Positions 44,492-53,770 of a stretch of DNA of 63,353 bases are shown in pieces. Every line of letters begins with the position of its first letter. Positions within the stretch are counted from its first letter, which is position 1. Below the pieces are notes generated by a model. That model was not told the origin of the DNA, ran no database searches, and worked only from the letters and a program-made list of their open reading frames with translations. The translations under genes were made by a program, and so were the position numbers. The DNA is from an uncultured Pelagibacteraceae bacterium (GTDB lineage Bacteria; Pseudomonadota; Alphaproteobacteria; Pelagibacterales; Pelagibacteraceae): positions 1-63,353 of the forward strand of contig CACAHI010000003.1 in the NCBI GenBank assembly GCA_902532225.1, read 5' to 3'.

Positions 44492-45235
44492 TCAAGATAT
44501 TTTTTTTTGTTTATTTATATGATGAAACGCAATTGACGCTGTATTTGATATATTTAAGCTTTCAACTTTATTATTAATATCAATTTTTACCAAATAATCT
44601 GAGTATTTTTCTGTGTTTTTTTTGATTCCATGTCCCTCAGATCCAAATAGCAAAACAATATTTCCTTCCCATTTTATATCTGTAAAATCTTTCTTACTTT
44701 TTGAGTCAAAACCATATATCCAAAAGTTTTTTTCTCTTAAATATTTTAATGCTGTATTTATATTCGATACTTGAAAAATATTTATATGTTCTAAACATCC
44801 ACTTGCAGACTTGTACATCAATTTACTTTCCTTTGGAAAATGTCTTTCTTTAACTACTATTCCATCTATTTTAAAGGAAGCTGCACTTCTTATTAATGAA
44901 CCAATATTTCTTGGATCTGTTACCTCATCTAAACATGCTAAAGTTAAATTTTTTCTATTTTTAATAAACTCTTTAAGCTCTATTTCTTCTATATGTTCAA
45001 TCTCTGCAACAAAACCTTGGTGCATAATTCCTTCATTTCTACTGTATTTGTCTAATTCTTTTTTGGTTTTAAAATAAACTTTTATATCTTTTAGCAAGTT
45101 TTTGTTTGGACTTTCTCGATGAATAGTTTTTTTACTTTCTTCGGTTAAAAAAATTCGTAAAACCTTTCTATTGTCATTTTTTAAGGCTTCTATAACAGGA
45201 TGCTTCCCAACAATGAAAAAAGATGATTTATTCAT
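44492..45235 (-). CDS. rlmB: 23S rRNA 2'-O-ribose methyltransferase, RlmB-like (TrmH/SpoU family)
   Basis: This 247-residue protein has an N-terminal substrate-binding domain with FIVGKHPVIEALKND and a C-terminal SPOUT knot with DEVTDPRNIGSLIRSAASF, VLLFGSEGHGI and SLNISNTASIAFHHI. RlmB methylates G2251 in the P-loop of 23S rRNA; TrmH family members differ mainly in the N-terminal domain, which here is of the RlmB/L30e-like type. It diverges from the tRNA-Tyr/tuf transcript, with 136 bases between. Confidence 0.87.
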   Translation of the reverse strand: MNKSSFFIVGKHPVIEALKNDNRKVLRIFLTEESKKTIHRESPNKNLLKDIKVYFKTKKELDKYSRNEGIMHQGFVAEIEHIEEIELKEFIKNRKNLTLACLDEVTDPRNIGSLIRSAASFKIDGIVVKERHFPKESKLMYKSASGCLEHINIFQVSNINTALKYLREKNFWIYGFDSKSKKDFTDIKWEGNIVLLFGSEGHGIKKNTEKYSDYLVKIDINNKVESLNISNTASIAFHHINKQKKIS

Positions 45236-45288
45236 AAATATTTATGTTTTTTATACGTTTTTTAAGCACTTTTCCCTTTATTTCTCGT

Positions 45289-45317
45289 ATTGCATTTATG
45301 CAATAAAAATATATAAA
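45289..45317 (+). promoter_or_regulatory. Promoter of the tRNA-Tyr/tRNA-Gly/tuf transcript, overlapped by a palindrome
   Basis: TTGCAT at 45290-45295, 16 bases and TATAAA at 45312-45317 resemble a sigma70 promoter, with a start near 45324. The -35 sits in a perfect palindrome ATTGCAT-TT-ATGCAAT (45289-45304), so a dimeric protein bound there would block it. It is the only promoter-like sequence I see in the 136-base divergent gap with rlmB. Confidence 0.5.
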
Positions 45318-45346
45318 ACCCATGTTGTTTGAAGCTTTATTCAGCA

Positions 45347-45362
45347 AGGGGACGCTTCCCCT
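45347..45362 (+). other. Hairpin in the tRNA-Tyr leader
   Basis: AGGGGA-CGCT-TCCCCT forms a 6-base GC-rich stem in an otherwise AT-rich leader, 9 bases before tRNA-Tyr. It lacks a U-run, so it is not a typical terminator; it may guide precursor-tRNA processing or prevent misfolding. Confidence 0.45.
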
Positions 45363-45371
45363 ACTTAGATG

Positions 45372-45457
<86 letters not shown>

Positions 45458-45500
45458 TTTTATAAAGTGTTTAAACAACTTGGAGTGTGAACTTGGTTAT

Positions 45501-45574
45501 GCGGGTGTAGTTCAATGGTAGAACGCTAGCCTTCCAAGCTGGATGTAAGGGTTCGATTCCCTTTACCCGCTCCA
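45501..45574 (+). tRNA. tRNA-Gly (UCC anticodon)
   Basis: The 74-base gene has acceptor GCGGGTG paired with the TACCCGC end, D-arm TAGTTCAATGGTAGAAC, anticodon loop CTTCCAA (anticodon TCC), a GTTCGATTC T-loop and encoded CCA. It is 43 bases after tRNA-Tyr and 34 bases before tuf, so all three probably share a primary transcript. Confidence 0.96.
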
Positions 45575-45608
45575 AAAAATTAAAATTTAAAGCGAGGTAT
45601 AAAAAGTA

Positions 45609-46799
45609 ATGTCAAAGGAAAAATTTAATAGGACGAAACCACATTGTAATATTGGTACAATAGGACACGTCGACCATGGAAAAACAACACTGACAGCTGC
45701 TATAACAAAAGTTTTATCAGAGTCAGGTGGAGCAAACTTTGTAGCTTATGATCAAATTGATAAAGCTCCAGAGGAAAAAGAAAGAGGAATTACAATTTCA
45801 ACTGCTCACGTTGAATATGAAACTGAAAAAAGGCATTACGCCCATGTTGATTGCCCGGGCCATGCTGACTATGTAAAAAATATGATTACTGGTGCAGCAC
45901 AAATGGATGGAGCAATTCTAGTTGTAAACGCTGCTGACGGACCAATGCCTCAAACAAGAGAACATATTCTTCTTGCAAGGCAAGTAGGAGTTCCGGCAAT
46001 CGTAGTTTTTTTAAATAAAGTTGATCAAGTAAAAGATAAAGAATTGATAGAACTTGTTGAAGAGGAAATTAAAGAATTATTAACATCTTACAAATTTCCA
46101 GGAGACAAAACTCCAATTATTAAAGGATCAGCATTAGCTGCTGTTGAAGGTAAAGATGAGGAGATTGGCAAAAAAGCAATTACGGAATTAATGAAAGCTG
46201 TTGACGAACATATTCCACAACCAGATAGACCGAAAGATAAACCTTTCTTAATGCCAGTTGAAGATGTTTTTTCAATTTCTGGAAGAGGTACGGTTGTTAC
46301 AGGTAGAGTAGAACAAGGTGTTGTAAAAACTGGAGAAGAAATAGAAATCGTTGGTATTAGAGAAACAAAAAAATCAGTTTGTACTGGTGTAGAAATGTTT
46401 AGAAAAATTTTAGACACAGGTGAGGCAGGCGATAATATTGGTGCCTTATTAAGAGGTGTTGAAAGAACTGATGTCGAACGAGGACAAGTACTTGCAAAAC
46501 CTGGATCTGTTACACCACATACAGAGTTTGAAGCTCAAGCTTATGTGTTAAAAAAAGAAGAAGGTGGAAGACATACTCCTTTTTTTACTAAATATAGACC
46601 ACAGTTTTATTTTAGAACCACAGATGTTACTGGTGAAGTTGAATTACCTTCAGGCACAGAAATGGTAATGCCAGGTGATGATGCTAAGTTTAAAGTAAAA
46701 CTAATTACACCAATTGCAATGAGTGAAAAGTTAAATTTTGCTATTAGAGAAGGTGGAAGAACAGTAGGAGCTGGAGTAGTAACTAAGATAATAAAGTAA
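45609..46799 (+). CDS. tuf: Elongation factor Tu
   Basis: This 396-residue GTPase delivers aminoacyl-tRNA to the ribosome. G-motifs are [20 protein letters not shown], and NKVDQ, and the switch I region includes [15 protein letters not shown]. All three domains are intact. It is the only tuf in the window; none is found between fusA and rpsJ, the second usual location. It is followed after 10 bases by tRNA-Trp, so its mRNA must be separated by tRNA processing. Confidence 0.98.
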   Translation: MSKEKFNRTKPHCNIGTIGHVDHGKTTLTAAITKVLSESGGANFVAYDQIDKAPEEKERGITISTAHVEYETEKRHYAHVDCPGHADYVKNMITGAAQMDGAILVVNAADGPMPQTREHILLARQVGVPAIVVFLNKVDQVKDKELIELVEEEIKELLTSYKFPGDKTPIIKGSALAAVEGKDEEIGKKAITELMKAVDEHIPQPDRPKDKPFLMPVEDVFSISGRGTVVTGRVEQGVVKTGEEIEIVGIRETKKSVCTGVEMFRKILDTGEAGDNIGALLRGVERTDVERGQVLAKPGSVTPHTEFEAQAYVLKKEEGGRHTPFFTKYRPQFYFRTTDVTGEVELPSGTEMVMPGDDAKFKVKLITPIAMSEKLNFAIREGGRTVGAGVVTKIIK

Positions 46800-46809
46800 G
46801 CTACCCCAT

Positions 46810-46885
46810 AGGAGTGTAGCTCAATTGGTAGAGCGCCGGTCTCCAAAACCGGAGGTTGGGGGTTCGATTCCCTCCGCTCCTGCCA
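46810..46885 (+). tRNA. tRNA-Trp (CCA anticodon)
   Basis: The 76-base gene has acceptor AGGAGTG pairing with CGCTCCT, D-arm TAGCTCAATTGGTAGAGC, anticodon stem CCGGT/ACCGG with loop CTCCAAA (anticodon CCA), a GTTCGATTC T-loop and encoded CCA. It lies between tuf and secE, a conserved bacterial arrangement. Confidence 0.96.
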
Positions 46886-46909
46886 AATATTAAAAATGAA
46901 GAAAGTTAT

Positions 46910-47098
46910 ATGAACCCTTTAAAATTTATTCAGGAAGTTAAACAGGAAGCTTTTAAGGTTACTTGGCCTACAGGTAAAGAAACTATGCAAGGAACATTGA
47001 TGGTTGTTGCAATGGCTATAATTGCCTCTTTATTCTTTTTATTAGTTGATCAAATACTAAAATCACTCCTTCAAATAGTTTTGAACATAGGTTTATAA
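46910..47098 (+). CDS. secE: Preprotein translocase subunit SecE
   Basis: This 62-residue protein has the amphipathic helix and conserved VTWPTGKET of SecE, then a single transmembrane helix (about 30-55). SecE clamps SecY in the inner membrane. The true start is ATG 46910; a longer reading in frame would begin inside tRNA-Trp. Its single-TM form is the usual one outside enterobacteria. Its stop overlaps the nusG ATG (TAATG). Confidence 0.93.
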   Translation: MNPLKFIQEVKQEAFKVTWPTGKETMQGTLMVVAMAIIASLFFLLVDQILKSLLQIVLNIGL

Positions 47099-47628
47099 TG
47101 AAAAATTGGTATATAGTTCAGTCTCATTCTAGCTTTGAAAATAAAGTAGCTCAATTAATTAAAGAAGAAGCTGAAAAAGCTAAAATATCAGAAAAAATAG
47201 AAGAAATAATAGTCCCAACGCATGATATCACTGAGGTAAAAAGAGGAAAAAGAGTCCAAAGAAAAAAAAAATATTTTCCAGGCTATGTTTTAATTAAGTC
47301 TGAAATGGATAATAATATATATCATATGATTAAAAATATTAAAAAAGTTAGTGGATTTCTAGGTTCAAGAGGGACACCAGTCCCAGTATCTGACAATGAG
47401 ATTGAAAAAATATTAGGACAAATTAAAGATGGAGTTGCTCAACCAAAATCAAGTGTAGACTATTCTATAGGAGAAAAAGTGCAAGTAATTGACGGACCTT
47501 TTGCATCTTTCAGTGGACTTGTAGAAGAAATAGATGACGATAAATCAAGATTAAAAGTTTCAGTTTCAATATTTGGTAGACCAACGCCTGTAGATTTAGA
47601 ATTTAATCAAGTAGAAAAGATGAGCTAA
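47098..47628 (+). CDS. nusG: Transcription termination/antitermination factor NusG
   Basis: This 176-residue factor has the NGN domain starting [19 protein letters not shown], the conserved [14 protein letters not shown] and [16 protein letters not shown], and a C-terminal KOW domain ([22 protein letters not shown]). It binds RNA polymerase and Rho or S10. It sits between secE and rplK with TAATG overlaps on both sides. Confidence 0.96.
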   Translation: MKNWYIVQSHSSFENKVAQLIKEEAEKAKISEKIEEIIVPTHDITEVKRGKRVQRKKKYFPGYVLIKSEMDNNIYHMIKNIKKVSGFLGSRGTPVPVSDNEIEKILGQIKDGVAQPKSSVDYSIGEKVQVIDGPFASFSGLVEEIDDDKSRLKVSVSIFGRPTPVDLEFNQVEKMS

Positions 47629-48056
47629 TGGCAAAAAAAGAAATTTCCGGATACGTAAAATTACAAATAAATGGAGGTCAAGCCAATCCAGCTCCACCTG
47701 TGGGGCCTGCGTTAGGTCAAAGAGGAATAAATATAATGGAATTTTGTAAAGCCTTTAATGAGAAGACCAAAAATTTTATGGGCAAACCAGTACCTGTAGT
47801 TATTACTGTATATAAAGATAAAAAATTCGATTTTATTATTAAATCTCCACCAGCATCTCACTTTATTAAAGAAGCAGCTAAATTAAAAAGTGGTTCACAA
47901 GAACCAGGAAGAAACATAGTTGCTTCAATTACAAGAAAGCAAGCTGAAGAAATAGCAAAAAAGAAAATGCAAGATTTAAATGCTAACGATATAGAAGAAG
48001 CGGTAAAAATAATATCTGGATCAGCAAGATCTATGGGTATAGAGGTTAAAGACTAA
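47628..48056 (+). CDS. rplK: 50S ribosomal protein L11
   Basis: This 142-residue protein matches L11: [24 protein letters not shown] at the N-terminus (the proline-rich loop used by stringent factor and release factors) and the C-terminal rRNA-binding domain with [11 protein letters not shown]. It forms the GTPase-associated centre with L10/L12. It follows nusG with a one-base overlap and precedes rplA by 2 bases. Confidence 0.97.
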   Translation: MAKKEISGYVKLQINGGQANPAPPVGPALGQRGINIMEFCKAFNEKTKNFMGKPVPVVITVYKDKKFDFIIKSPPASHFIKEAAKLKSGSQEPGRNIVASITRKQAEEIAKKKMQDLNANDIEEAVKIISGSARSMGIEVKD

Positions 48057-48058
48057 TT

Positions 48059-48745
48059 ATGTCAAAAAGATTTAAAAAATTATCAGAAAATAAACTAAAA
48101 AATTCAGACGCAATTGATAAAATTTTAAGCAAGGTTAAAAGCAATTGTACCACAAAATTTGATGAGTCAATTGATCTAAGTCTTCAAATAAATAATAAAC
48201 AAAAAAAAGGTGAATTTAACTTGAGAACGGTAGTAAATTTACCTTCTGGATCAGGTAAAAAAATTAAAATAGCTGTCGTTTGCGAAGATTCTAAACAAAA
48301 GGATGCTAAAGATGCAGGAGCAGACATTGTAGGTGGAGATGATTTAATTGAAAAGATAAAAAATGGTAATATTAATTTTGAAAAGTTGATATGTACACCT
48401 TCTATGATGATTAAATTATCAAAATTAGGAAAAATTCTTGGTCCCAAGGGTTTAATGCCAAATCCAAAACTAGGAACTGTAAATGAAAATATTAAAAAAG
48501 CTATATCAGAAGCTAAACTTGGTCAAGTTGAACTTAAAAATGATAAGGATGGAAATGTAGGATTAAGCATAGGAAAAAAATCTTTTTCGGACGAAAAAAT
48601 TATAAAAAATTTTAATGCTGTTATGGAAACTTTAGATAGAGAAAAATCAAATAATCCACTAAAAAAAGGAGATTTAATAAAAAGTATATTTATTACTTCA
48701 ACAATGGGAATATCCTATAAACTAAAATTAACTAAAAACATTTAA
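48059..48745 (+). CDS. rplA: 50S ribosomal protein L1
   Basis: This 228-residue protein has the L1 signature LGKILGPKGLMPNPKLGTV and the two-domain organisation (DAKDAGADIVGGDDLIEKI in domain II). It builds the L1 stalk and in E. coli also represses the L11-L1 mRNA by binding the leader; here nusG and rplK are fused by overlap, so any such site would be inside or ahead of these genes and none is obvious. The length is standard. Confidence 0.96.
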   Translation: MSKRFKKLSENKLKNSDAIDKILSKVKSNCTTKFDESIDLSLQINNKQKKGEFNLRTVVNLPSGSGKKIKIAVVCEDSKQKDAKDAGADIVGGDDLIEKIKNGNINFEKLICTPSMMIKLSKLGKILGPKGLMPNPKLGTVNENIKKAISEAKLGQVELKNDKDGNVGLSIGKKSFSDEKIIKNFNAVMETLDREKSNNPLKKGDLIKSIFITSTMGISYKLKLTKNI

Positions 48746-48749
48746 ATTT

Positions 48750-49265
48750 ATGATGAACAAAGCTAAAAAAAAGCAATACATTAAAGAAATGACAACTTAC
48801 TTTGATACAAGTGAAGCTGTTATTGTTGCTCATTATCAAGGACTTACAGTTTCTCAACTTGATAAATTAAGAAAAGAAATGAGACAACATGGTATAATTT
48901 TTAAAATTACAAAAAATAGAATTACAAAATTAGCATTAGAAAAGACTAAATCTAAGGAATTAGCTAAACTATTTTCTGGTCCAACAGCAGTCGCACTTTC
49001 TGATGACGCAATTACATCAGCAAAAATCTTAACTAAGTTTTCTAAGGATAATGATAAATTAAAAATTTTAGGTGGAATCATGGGAAATGACATTTTGGAT
49101 GTTGCAGGAGTCAAAAATGTCGCGACACTTCCGTCACTGGATGAAGCAAGGGCTAAAATAGTAGGTATTTTAAGATCTCCAGCACAAAAAATAGCAAGTA
49201 TTTTGCTTGCACCTGCTTCAAAAATCGCTATTTTAGCGCTCGAAAAATCAAAAAAACAAAATTAA
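48750..49265 (+). CDS. rplJ: 50S ribosomal protein L10
   Basis: This 171-residue L10 has the N-terminal rRNA-binding domain (VIVAHYQGLTVSQLDKLRKEMR) and the C-terminal helix that holds L7/L12 dimers (ILLAPASKIAILALEKS). Two adjacent ATG codons (48750, 48753) are possible starts, differing by one residue. It lies 4 bases after rplA and 10 before rplL, so the classical L10 leader seen in E. coli has no room here. Confidence 0.96.
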   Translation: MMNKAKKKQYIKEMTTYFDTSEAVIVAHYQGLTVSQLDKLRKEMRQHGIIFKITKNRITKLALEKTKSKELAKLFSGPTAVALSDDAITSAKILTKFSKDNDKLKILGGIMGNDILDVAGVKNVATLPSLDEARAKIVGILRSPAQKIASILLAPASKIAILALEKSKKQN

Positions 49266-49275
49266 GGACTAATCA

Positions 49276-49647
49276 ATGGCTGATTTAAATAAAATTATAG
49301 AAGATTTATCAAGTTTAACTGTTGTTGAAGCAGCTGAACTTTCAAAACAATTAGAAGAAAAATGGGGAGTTACAGCAGCGGCAGCTGTAGCACAAGCAGC
49401 ACCTGCAGCGGCAGGAGCAGCACCAGCTGAAGAAAAAGACGAATTTACAATAGTACTTGCATCAGCAGGAGACAAAAAAATCAATGTAATTAAAGAAGTT
49501 AGAGCAGTAACATCTTTGGGATTAAAAGAAGCAAAAGACCTAGTCGAAGGTGCTCCAAAAGATGTTAAAACAGGTGTTAATAAAAAAGAAGCAGAAGAAA
49601 TTAAAAAGAAACTTGAAGCTGCTGGCGCTAAAGTAGAATTAAAATAA
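49276..49647 (+). CDS. rplL: 50S ribosomal protein L7/L12
   Basis: This 123-residue protein has the N-terminal dimerisation helix ([23 protein letters not shown]), an Ala-rich flexible hinge (about 35-55) and the globular C-terminal domain with [24 protein letters not shown] that contacts translation GTPases. The Ala-rich hinge is the normal feature and accounts for the local rise in GC. A terminator-like hairpin follows before rpoB. Confidence 0.97.
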   Translation: MADLNKIIEDLSSLTVVEAAELSKQLEEKWGVTAAAAVAQAAPAAAGAAPAEEKDEFTIVLASAGDKKINVIKEVRAVTSLGLKEAKDLVEGAPKDVKTGVNKKEAEEIKKKLEAAGAKVELK

Positions 49648-49663
49648 ATTAAAAAATTAAACT

Positions 49664-49686
49664 GCTGGTCGTAAAATCAGCTTTTT
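49664..49686 (+). terminator. Terminator-like hairpin between rplL and rpoB (possible attenuator)
   Basis: GCTGGT (49664-49669), loop CGTAAA and ATCAGC (49676-49681) form a 6-base stem with one G-U pair, followed by TTTTT (49682-49686), and the rpoB ATG is just two bases later. E. coli has a partial terminator at the same position that lowers rpoBC relative to rplL. The stem is short, so termination is probably partial; it may also hinder ribosome binding at rpoB. Confidence 0.55.
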
Positions 49687-49688
49687 GC

Positions 49689-52600
49689 ATGCAATTATCT
49701 TATACCGAAAAAAAAAATATAAGAAAAAATTTTGGAAAATTAAAAGAAGATTTATCAATACCAAATTTAATAGAAGTTCAAAAAAATTCTTATAAACAAC
49801 TTACAGAATTTAAAGAAAACTTAGAATTAAATTTAGTAAAAGGATTTGATAGAGTTTTTAAAAGCATATTTCCTATAGAAGATATAAATGATAAAGCAAC
49901 ATTAGAATATGTTTCTTACAGATTTGAAAAACCAAAATTTGATACAGAAGAATGTATTCAAAGAGGACTAACTTACTCATCTGCTTTAAAATGCACACTG
50001 AGATTGGTTGTTTACGAAATAGATCAAGAGAATAATACAAAAGATATTTTATCAGCAAAAGAGCAAGAAGTTTACATGGGAGAAGTTCCAATGATGACCC
50101 ATAGCGGAACTTTTATTACAAATGGCGTTCAAAGAGTTGTTGTAAATCAGATGCATAGAAGTCCAGGTGTTTTCTTTGATCATGATAAAGGAAAATCACA
50201 TGCTAGTGGTAAACTACTTTTTAATTGTAGAGTTATTCCAAATCGAGGATCATGGCTAGATTTTGAGTATGATGTGCAAGATAAATTATATTTTAAAATT
50301 GATAGAAAGAAGAAAATTTTAGCATCAACACTTTTGTTAGCTTTAGGTTATACAAAATCTGATATGATAAATGAATTTTACGATAAAGATTTATATCAAT
50401 TTAACAAAGATTTAAATAAATGGAAAACTAAATTTGTTCCAGATAATTACAAGGTAAAAAATGTTCCTGAAGAAATTATTGATGCCAAAACTCAAAAAGT
50501 TGTTATAAAATTAAATGATAAGCTAAATTTTTTAATTGCTAAAAAACTATCAAATGATGGTCTTAAAGATATTTTAGTTTCAAATAAATCTTTAATTGGA
50601 AAATTTTTACATAAGGATATTCAAATTAATGATGAAACATTTAAAATTGGAACTGAAGTAACTGAAGAAATTTTAGAAAAAATAACTTCCTCAAATATAA
50701 ATATAGTTGAAATATCAAGGACAAATCCAATTAACAAAGGGCCTTATATGCTTTTAACTATTTATCATGATAAAAATGAAAACAAAAATGATGCTATTAC
50801 TGAAATTTATAAAGTTCTGAGACCAGGAGAGCCTCCAACAATTGAAATTGCTTCCCAAATATTTAATAATTTATTTTTTAGTTCAGATAGATATGATTTA
50901 TCAGATGTTGGCAGAGTAAAAATGAATTCAAGACTCAATCTTAATTGCTCAGATAAAATAACTATTTTAAGAAACGACGATATTTTAGCAATAATTAATA
51001 AAATGTTAGACTTACGTGATGGAAAAGATGAAGTTGACGATATAGATCATCTCGGAAACAGAAGAGTTAGATCAGTCGGTGAGTTAGTGGAAAATCAAGC
51101 AAGAATAGGCGTTTATAGAATGGAAAGAGCAATTAAAGAAAAAATGACTAATTTAGATATAGAGTCAGCAATGCCACAAGACTTGATAAATGCAAAGCCA
51201 CTTACAATTTCATTAAAAGATTTCTTTGCAACTTCTCAACTTTCCCAGTTTATGGATCAGACAAATCCACTTTCAGAAATAACTCATAAAAGAAGAGTTT
51301 CAGCTTTAGGACCAGGAGGATTGACCAGGGAAAGAGCAGGCTTTGAAGTTAGAGATGTTCATCCAACGCATTACGGCAGAATATGCCCAATTGAAACCCC
51401 AGAAGGTCCAAATATTGGTTTGATAAATAGTTTGTCAACATATTCAAAAATAAACAAATATGGTTTTATAGAAAGTCCTTACAAAAAAGTCAAAGATGCC
51501 ATTGTTCAACAAGAAATAGTTTATTTGTCAGCAATGGAGGAAACAAAATTTACAATAGCACAAGCGAATTCAAAAATTGATAAAAATGGAAAACTAATTG
51601 AAGAGTTAGTTTCATCAAGACAAAATTTAAATTTTATTTTATCAAAACCAGATAGTATTGATTACATCGACGTTTCACCAAAACAATTAGTATCAGTAGC
51701 TGCATCTTTAATACCTTTTTTAGAAAATGATGATGCTAATAGAGCGCTAATGGGATCAAATATGATGAGACAAGCTGTACCATTATTAAAACCTGAGTCC
51801 CCTTTAGTTGGTACAGGAATTGAAAGCGATGTAGCTTTAGATTCCGGTGTAACAATTGTTGCTAAAAGAAATGGAATAGTTGATAAAATTGATGGTAAAA
51901 GAATTGTAATTAAAGCTACTGATGATACTGACCTAACAAAATCTGGTGTTGATATATATAATTTACAAAAATTTAAAAGGTCAAATCAAAATACATGTAT
52001 AAATCAAAAACCCCTTGTAAGAGTTGGGGAAAAAGTTAAATCCGGAGATATAATTGCAGATGGACCCTCAACAAAACTTGGTGAACTTGCATTAGGAAAA
52101 AATGTGACTGTAGCATTTATGCCATGGCAGGGTTATAATTTTGAAGATTCAATTCTTATATCTGAAAGATGTGTAACAGATGATGTATTCACATCAGTTC
52201 ATATTGAAGAACATGAATTAATGGCCAGAGACACAAAATTAGGTGAAGAAGATATAACAAGAGACATACCTAATGTTAGTGAAGAATCATTAAAAAACTT
52301 AGATGAATCCGGAATTGTATACATCGGAGCAGAAGTAAAACCCGGAGATATACTAGTTGGTAAAGTTACACCAAAAGGAGACAGCGCATCAGGTCCTGAG
52401 GAAAAATTATTAAGATCTATATTTGGTGAAAAGGCAATCGATGTAATAGACTCATCATTAAGAATGCCTAGCGGTAGTGGCGGAACTATTGTGGATGTAA
52501 GAGTATTCAATAGACATGGTATTGAAAAAGACGAAAGATCCATTACAATTGAAAGAGCTGAAATTGAGTCTGTAAATCAAGATAAAATTGTCGAAGAAGA

Positions 52601-53768
52601 AATTTTAGAAAGAAGCATTAAACAAAGAGCTGCTTCTATATTAGAAAACAAAAAATTTAAAGCCTTGAAAGAGATAGAAAAAGGCAATCAAAACGTTTCG
52701 GAAAAAATAAACTCGATGACAATAAATAATATTTTTAAAATTTCAATTGATGATAAATCTGCAATAAACTCACTCGAACAACTTAAAGATCAGTATAATG
52801 AAGCAAAAAAAGATATAACTGAAAGATTTGAGGATAAAGTTTTAAAAATAAAACAAGGTGATGATTTATTACCTAGTGTGATGAAGATGGTTAAAGTTTT
52901 TGTAGCTGTAAAAAGAAGACTAAAACCTGGTGATAAAATGTCAGGAAGACATGGTAACAAAGGAGTAGTAAGTAAAATTGTTCCGGTAGAAGATATGCCT
53001 TACTTAGAAAACGGAAAAGCTGTAGATATAGTTCTTAATCCACTAGGAGTACCAAGTAGAATGAATGTGGGTCAAATACTAGAGACTCACTTAGGTTGGG
53101 CCTGTTCTCAACTTGGTGAAAATTTAAAAGAACTAATAAATGATAATCAAAAAAAAGTAGAAAAAAGTGAAAAAATATCTTCATTTTATAAATCAGTATA
53201 TGGCGCAGAAAAATTTGAAAATGAAATTAACAAGCTTAATAAAATAGAATTTAACGATTTATGTGAAAACTTACAAAATGGTGTGCCTATAGCTACACCT
53301 GTCTTTGATGGAGCTAAAGAATTAGATGTAACAAAAATGCTTAAAACTGCCAATCTACCAGAATCTGGACAAACTTACCTATGGGATGGAAGAACCGGTG
53401 AAAAATTTGATAGACCGGTTACTGTAGGAACAATATACATGTTAAAACTTCATCATTTAGTTGAAGATAAAATTCATGCTAGATCTACAGGTCCATACAG
53501 TTTGGTTACACAACAACCTTTAGGTGGAAAAGCACAATTAGGTGGGCAGAGATTTGGAGAAATGGAAGTTTGGGCATTAGAAGCGTATGGTGCATCATAT
53601 ACTCTTCAAGAAATCTTAACAGTAAAATCAGATGATGTAGCTGGAAGGGTTAAAGTTTATGAAACCATTGTAAAAGGTGAGGAAAATTTTGAATCTGGTA
53701 TTCCAGAATCATTCAACGTGCTAGTAAAAGAAATGAAGGCGTTAGCACTTAATGTAGAGTTAAATTAA
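49689..53768 (+). CDS. rpoB: DNA-directed RNA polymerase beta subunit
   Basis: This 1359-residue subunit has all major beta regions: [11 protein letters not shown] near the N-terminus, the rifampicin-pocket region ([33 protein letters not shown] written in short pieces: [18 protein letters not shown]), the GRHGNKGV active-site Lys/Arg region and the C-terminal [11 protein letters not shown] with flap interactions. The rifampicin cluster has the ordinary sensitive-type residues at the positions I can read (D in FMDQ, H in THKRR, S in VSALG). It follows a terminator-like hairpin and precedes rpoC by 2 bases. Confidence 0.97.
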   Translation: MQLSYTEKKNIRKNFGKLKEDLSIPNLIEVQKNSYKQLTEFKENLELNLVKGFDRVFKSIFPIEDINDKATLEYVSYRFEKPKFDTEECIQRGLTYSSALKCTLRLVVYEIDQENNTKDILSAKEQEVYMGEVPMMTHSGTFITNGVQRVVVNQMHRSPGVFFDHDKGKSHASGKLLFNCRVIPNRGSWLDFEYDVQDKLYFKIDRKKKILASTLLLALGYTKSDMINEFYDKDLYQFNKDLNKWKTKFVPDNYKVKNVPEEIIDAKTQKVVIKLNDKLNFLIAKKLSNDGLKDILVSNKSLIGKFLHKDIQINDETFKIGTEVTEEILEKITSSNINIVEISRTNPINKGPYMLLTIYHDKNENKNDAITEIYKVLRPGEPPTIEIASQIFNNLFFSSDRYDLSDVGRVKMNSRLNLNCSDKITILRNDDILAIINKMLDLRDGKDEVDDIDHLGNRRVRSVGELVENQARIGVYRMERAIKEKMTNLDIESAMPQDLINAKPLTISLKDFFATSQLSQFMDQTNPLSEITHKRRVSALGPGGLTRERAGFEVRDVHPTHYGRICPIETPEGPNIGLINSLSTYSKINKYGFIESPYKKVKDAIVQQEIVYLSAMEETKFTIAQANSKIDKNGKLIEELVSSRQNLNFILSKPDSIDYIDVSPKQLVSVAASLIPFLENDDANRALMGSNMMRQAVPLLKPESPLVGTGIESDVALDSGVTIVAKRNGIVDKIDGKRIVIKATDDTDLTKSGVDIYNLQKFKRSNQNTCINQKPLVRVGEKVKSGDIIADGPSTKLGELALGKNVTVAFMPWQGYNFEDSILISERCVTDDVFTSVHIEEHELMARDTKLGEEDITRDIPNVSEESLKNLDESGIVYIGAEVKPGDILVGKVTPKGDSASGPEEKLLRSIFGEKAIDVIDSSLRMPSGSGGTIVDVRVFNRHGIEKDERSITIERAEIESVNQDKIVEEEILERSIKQRAASILENKKFKALKEIEKGNQNVSEKINSMTINNIFKISIDDKSAINSLEQLKDQYNEAKKDITERFEDKVLKIKQGDDLLPSVMKMVKVFVAVKRRLKPGDKMSGRHGNKGVVSKIVPVEDMPYLENGKAVDIVLNPLGVPSRMNVGQILETHLGWACSQLGENLKELINDNQKKVEKSEKISSFYKSVYGAEKFENEINKLNKIEFNDLCENLQNGVPIATPVFDGAKELDVTKMLKTANLPESGQTYLWDGRTGEKFDRPVTVGTIYMLKLHHLVEDKIHARSTGPYSLVTQQPLGGKAQLGGQRFGEMEVWALEAYGASYTLQEILTVKSDDVAGRVKVYETIVKGEENFESGIPESFNVLVKEMKALALNVELN

Positions 53769-53770
53769 TT

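Noticed and set aside
46856-46909. N-terminal extension of SecE
   Set aside because: It lies within tRNA-Trp and adds residues that do not resemble SecE.
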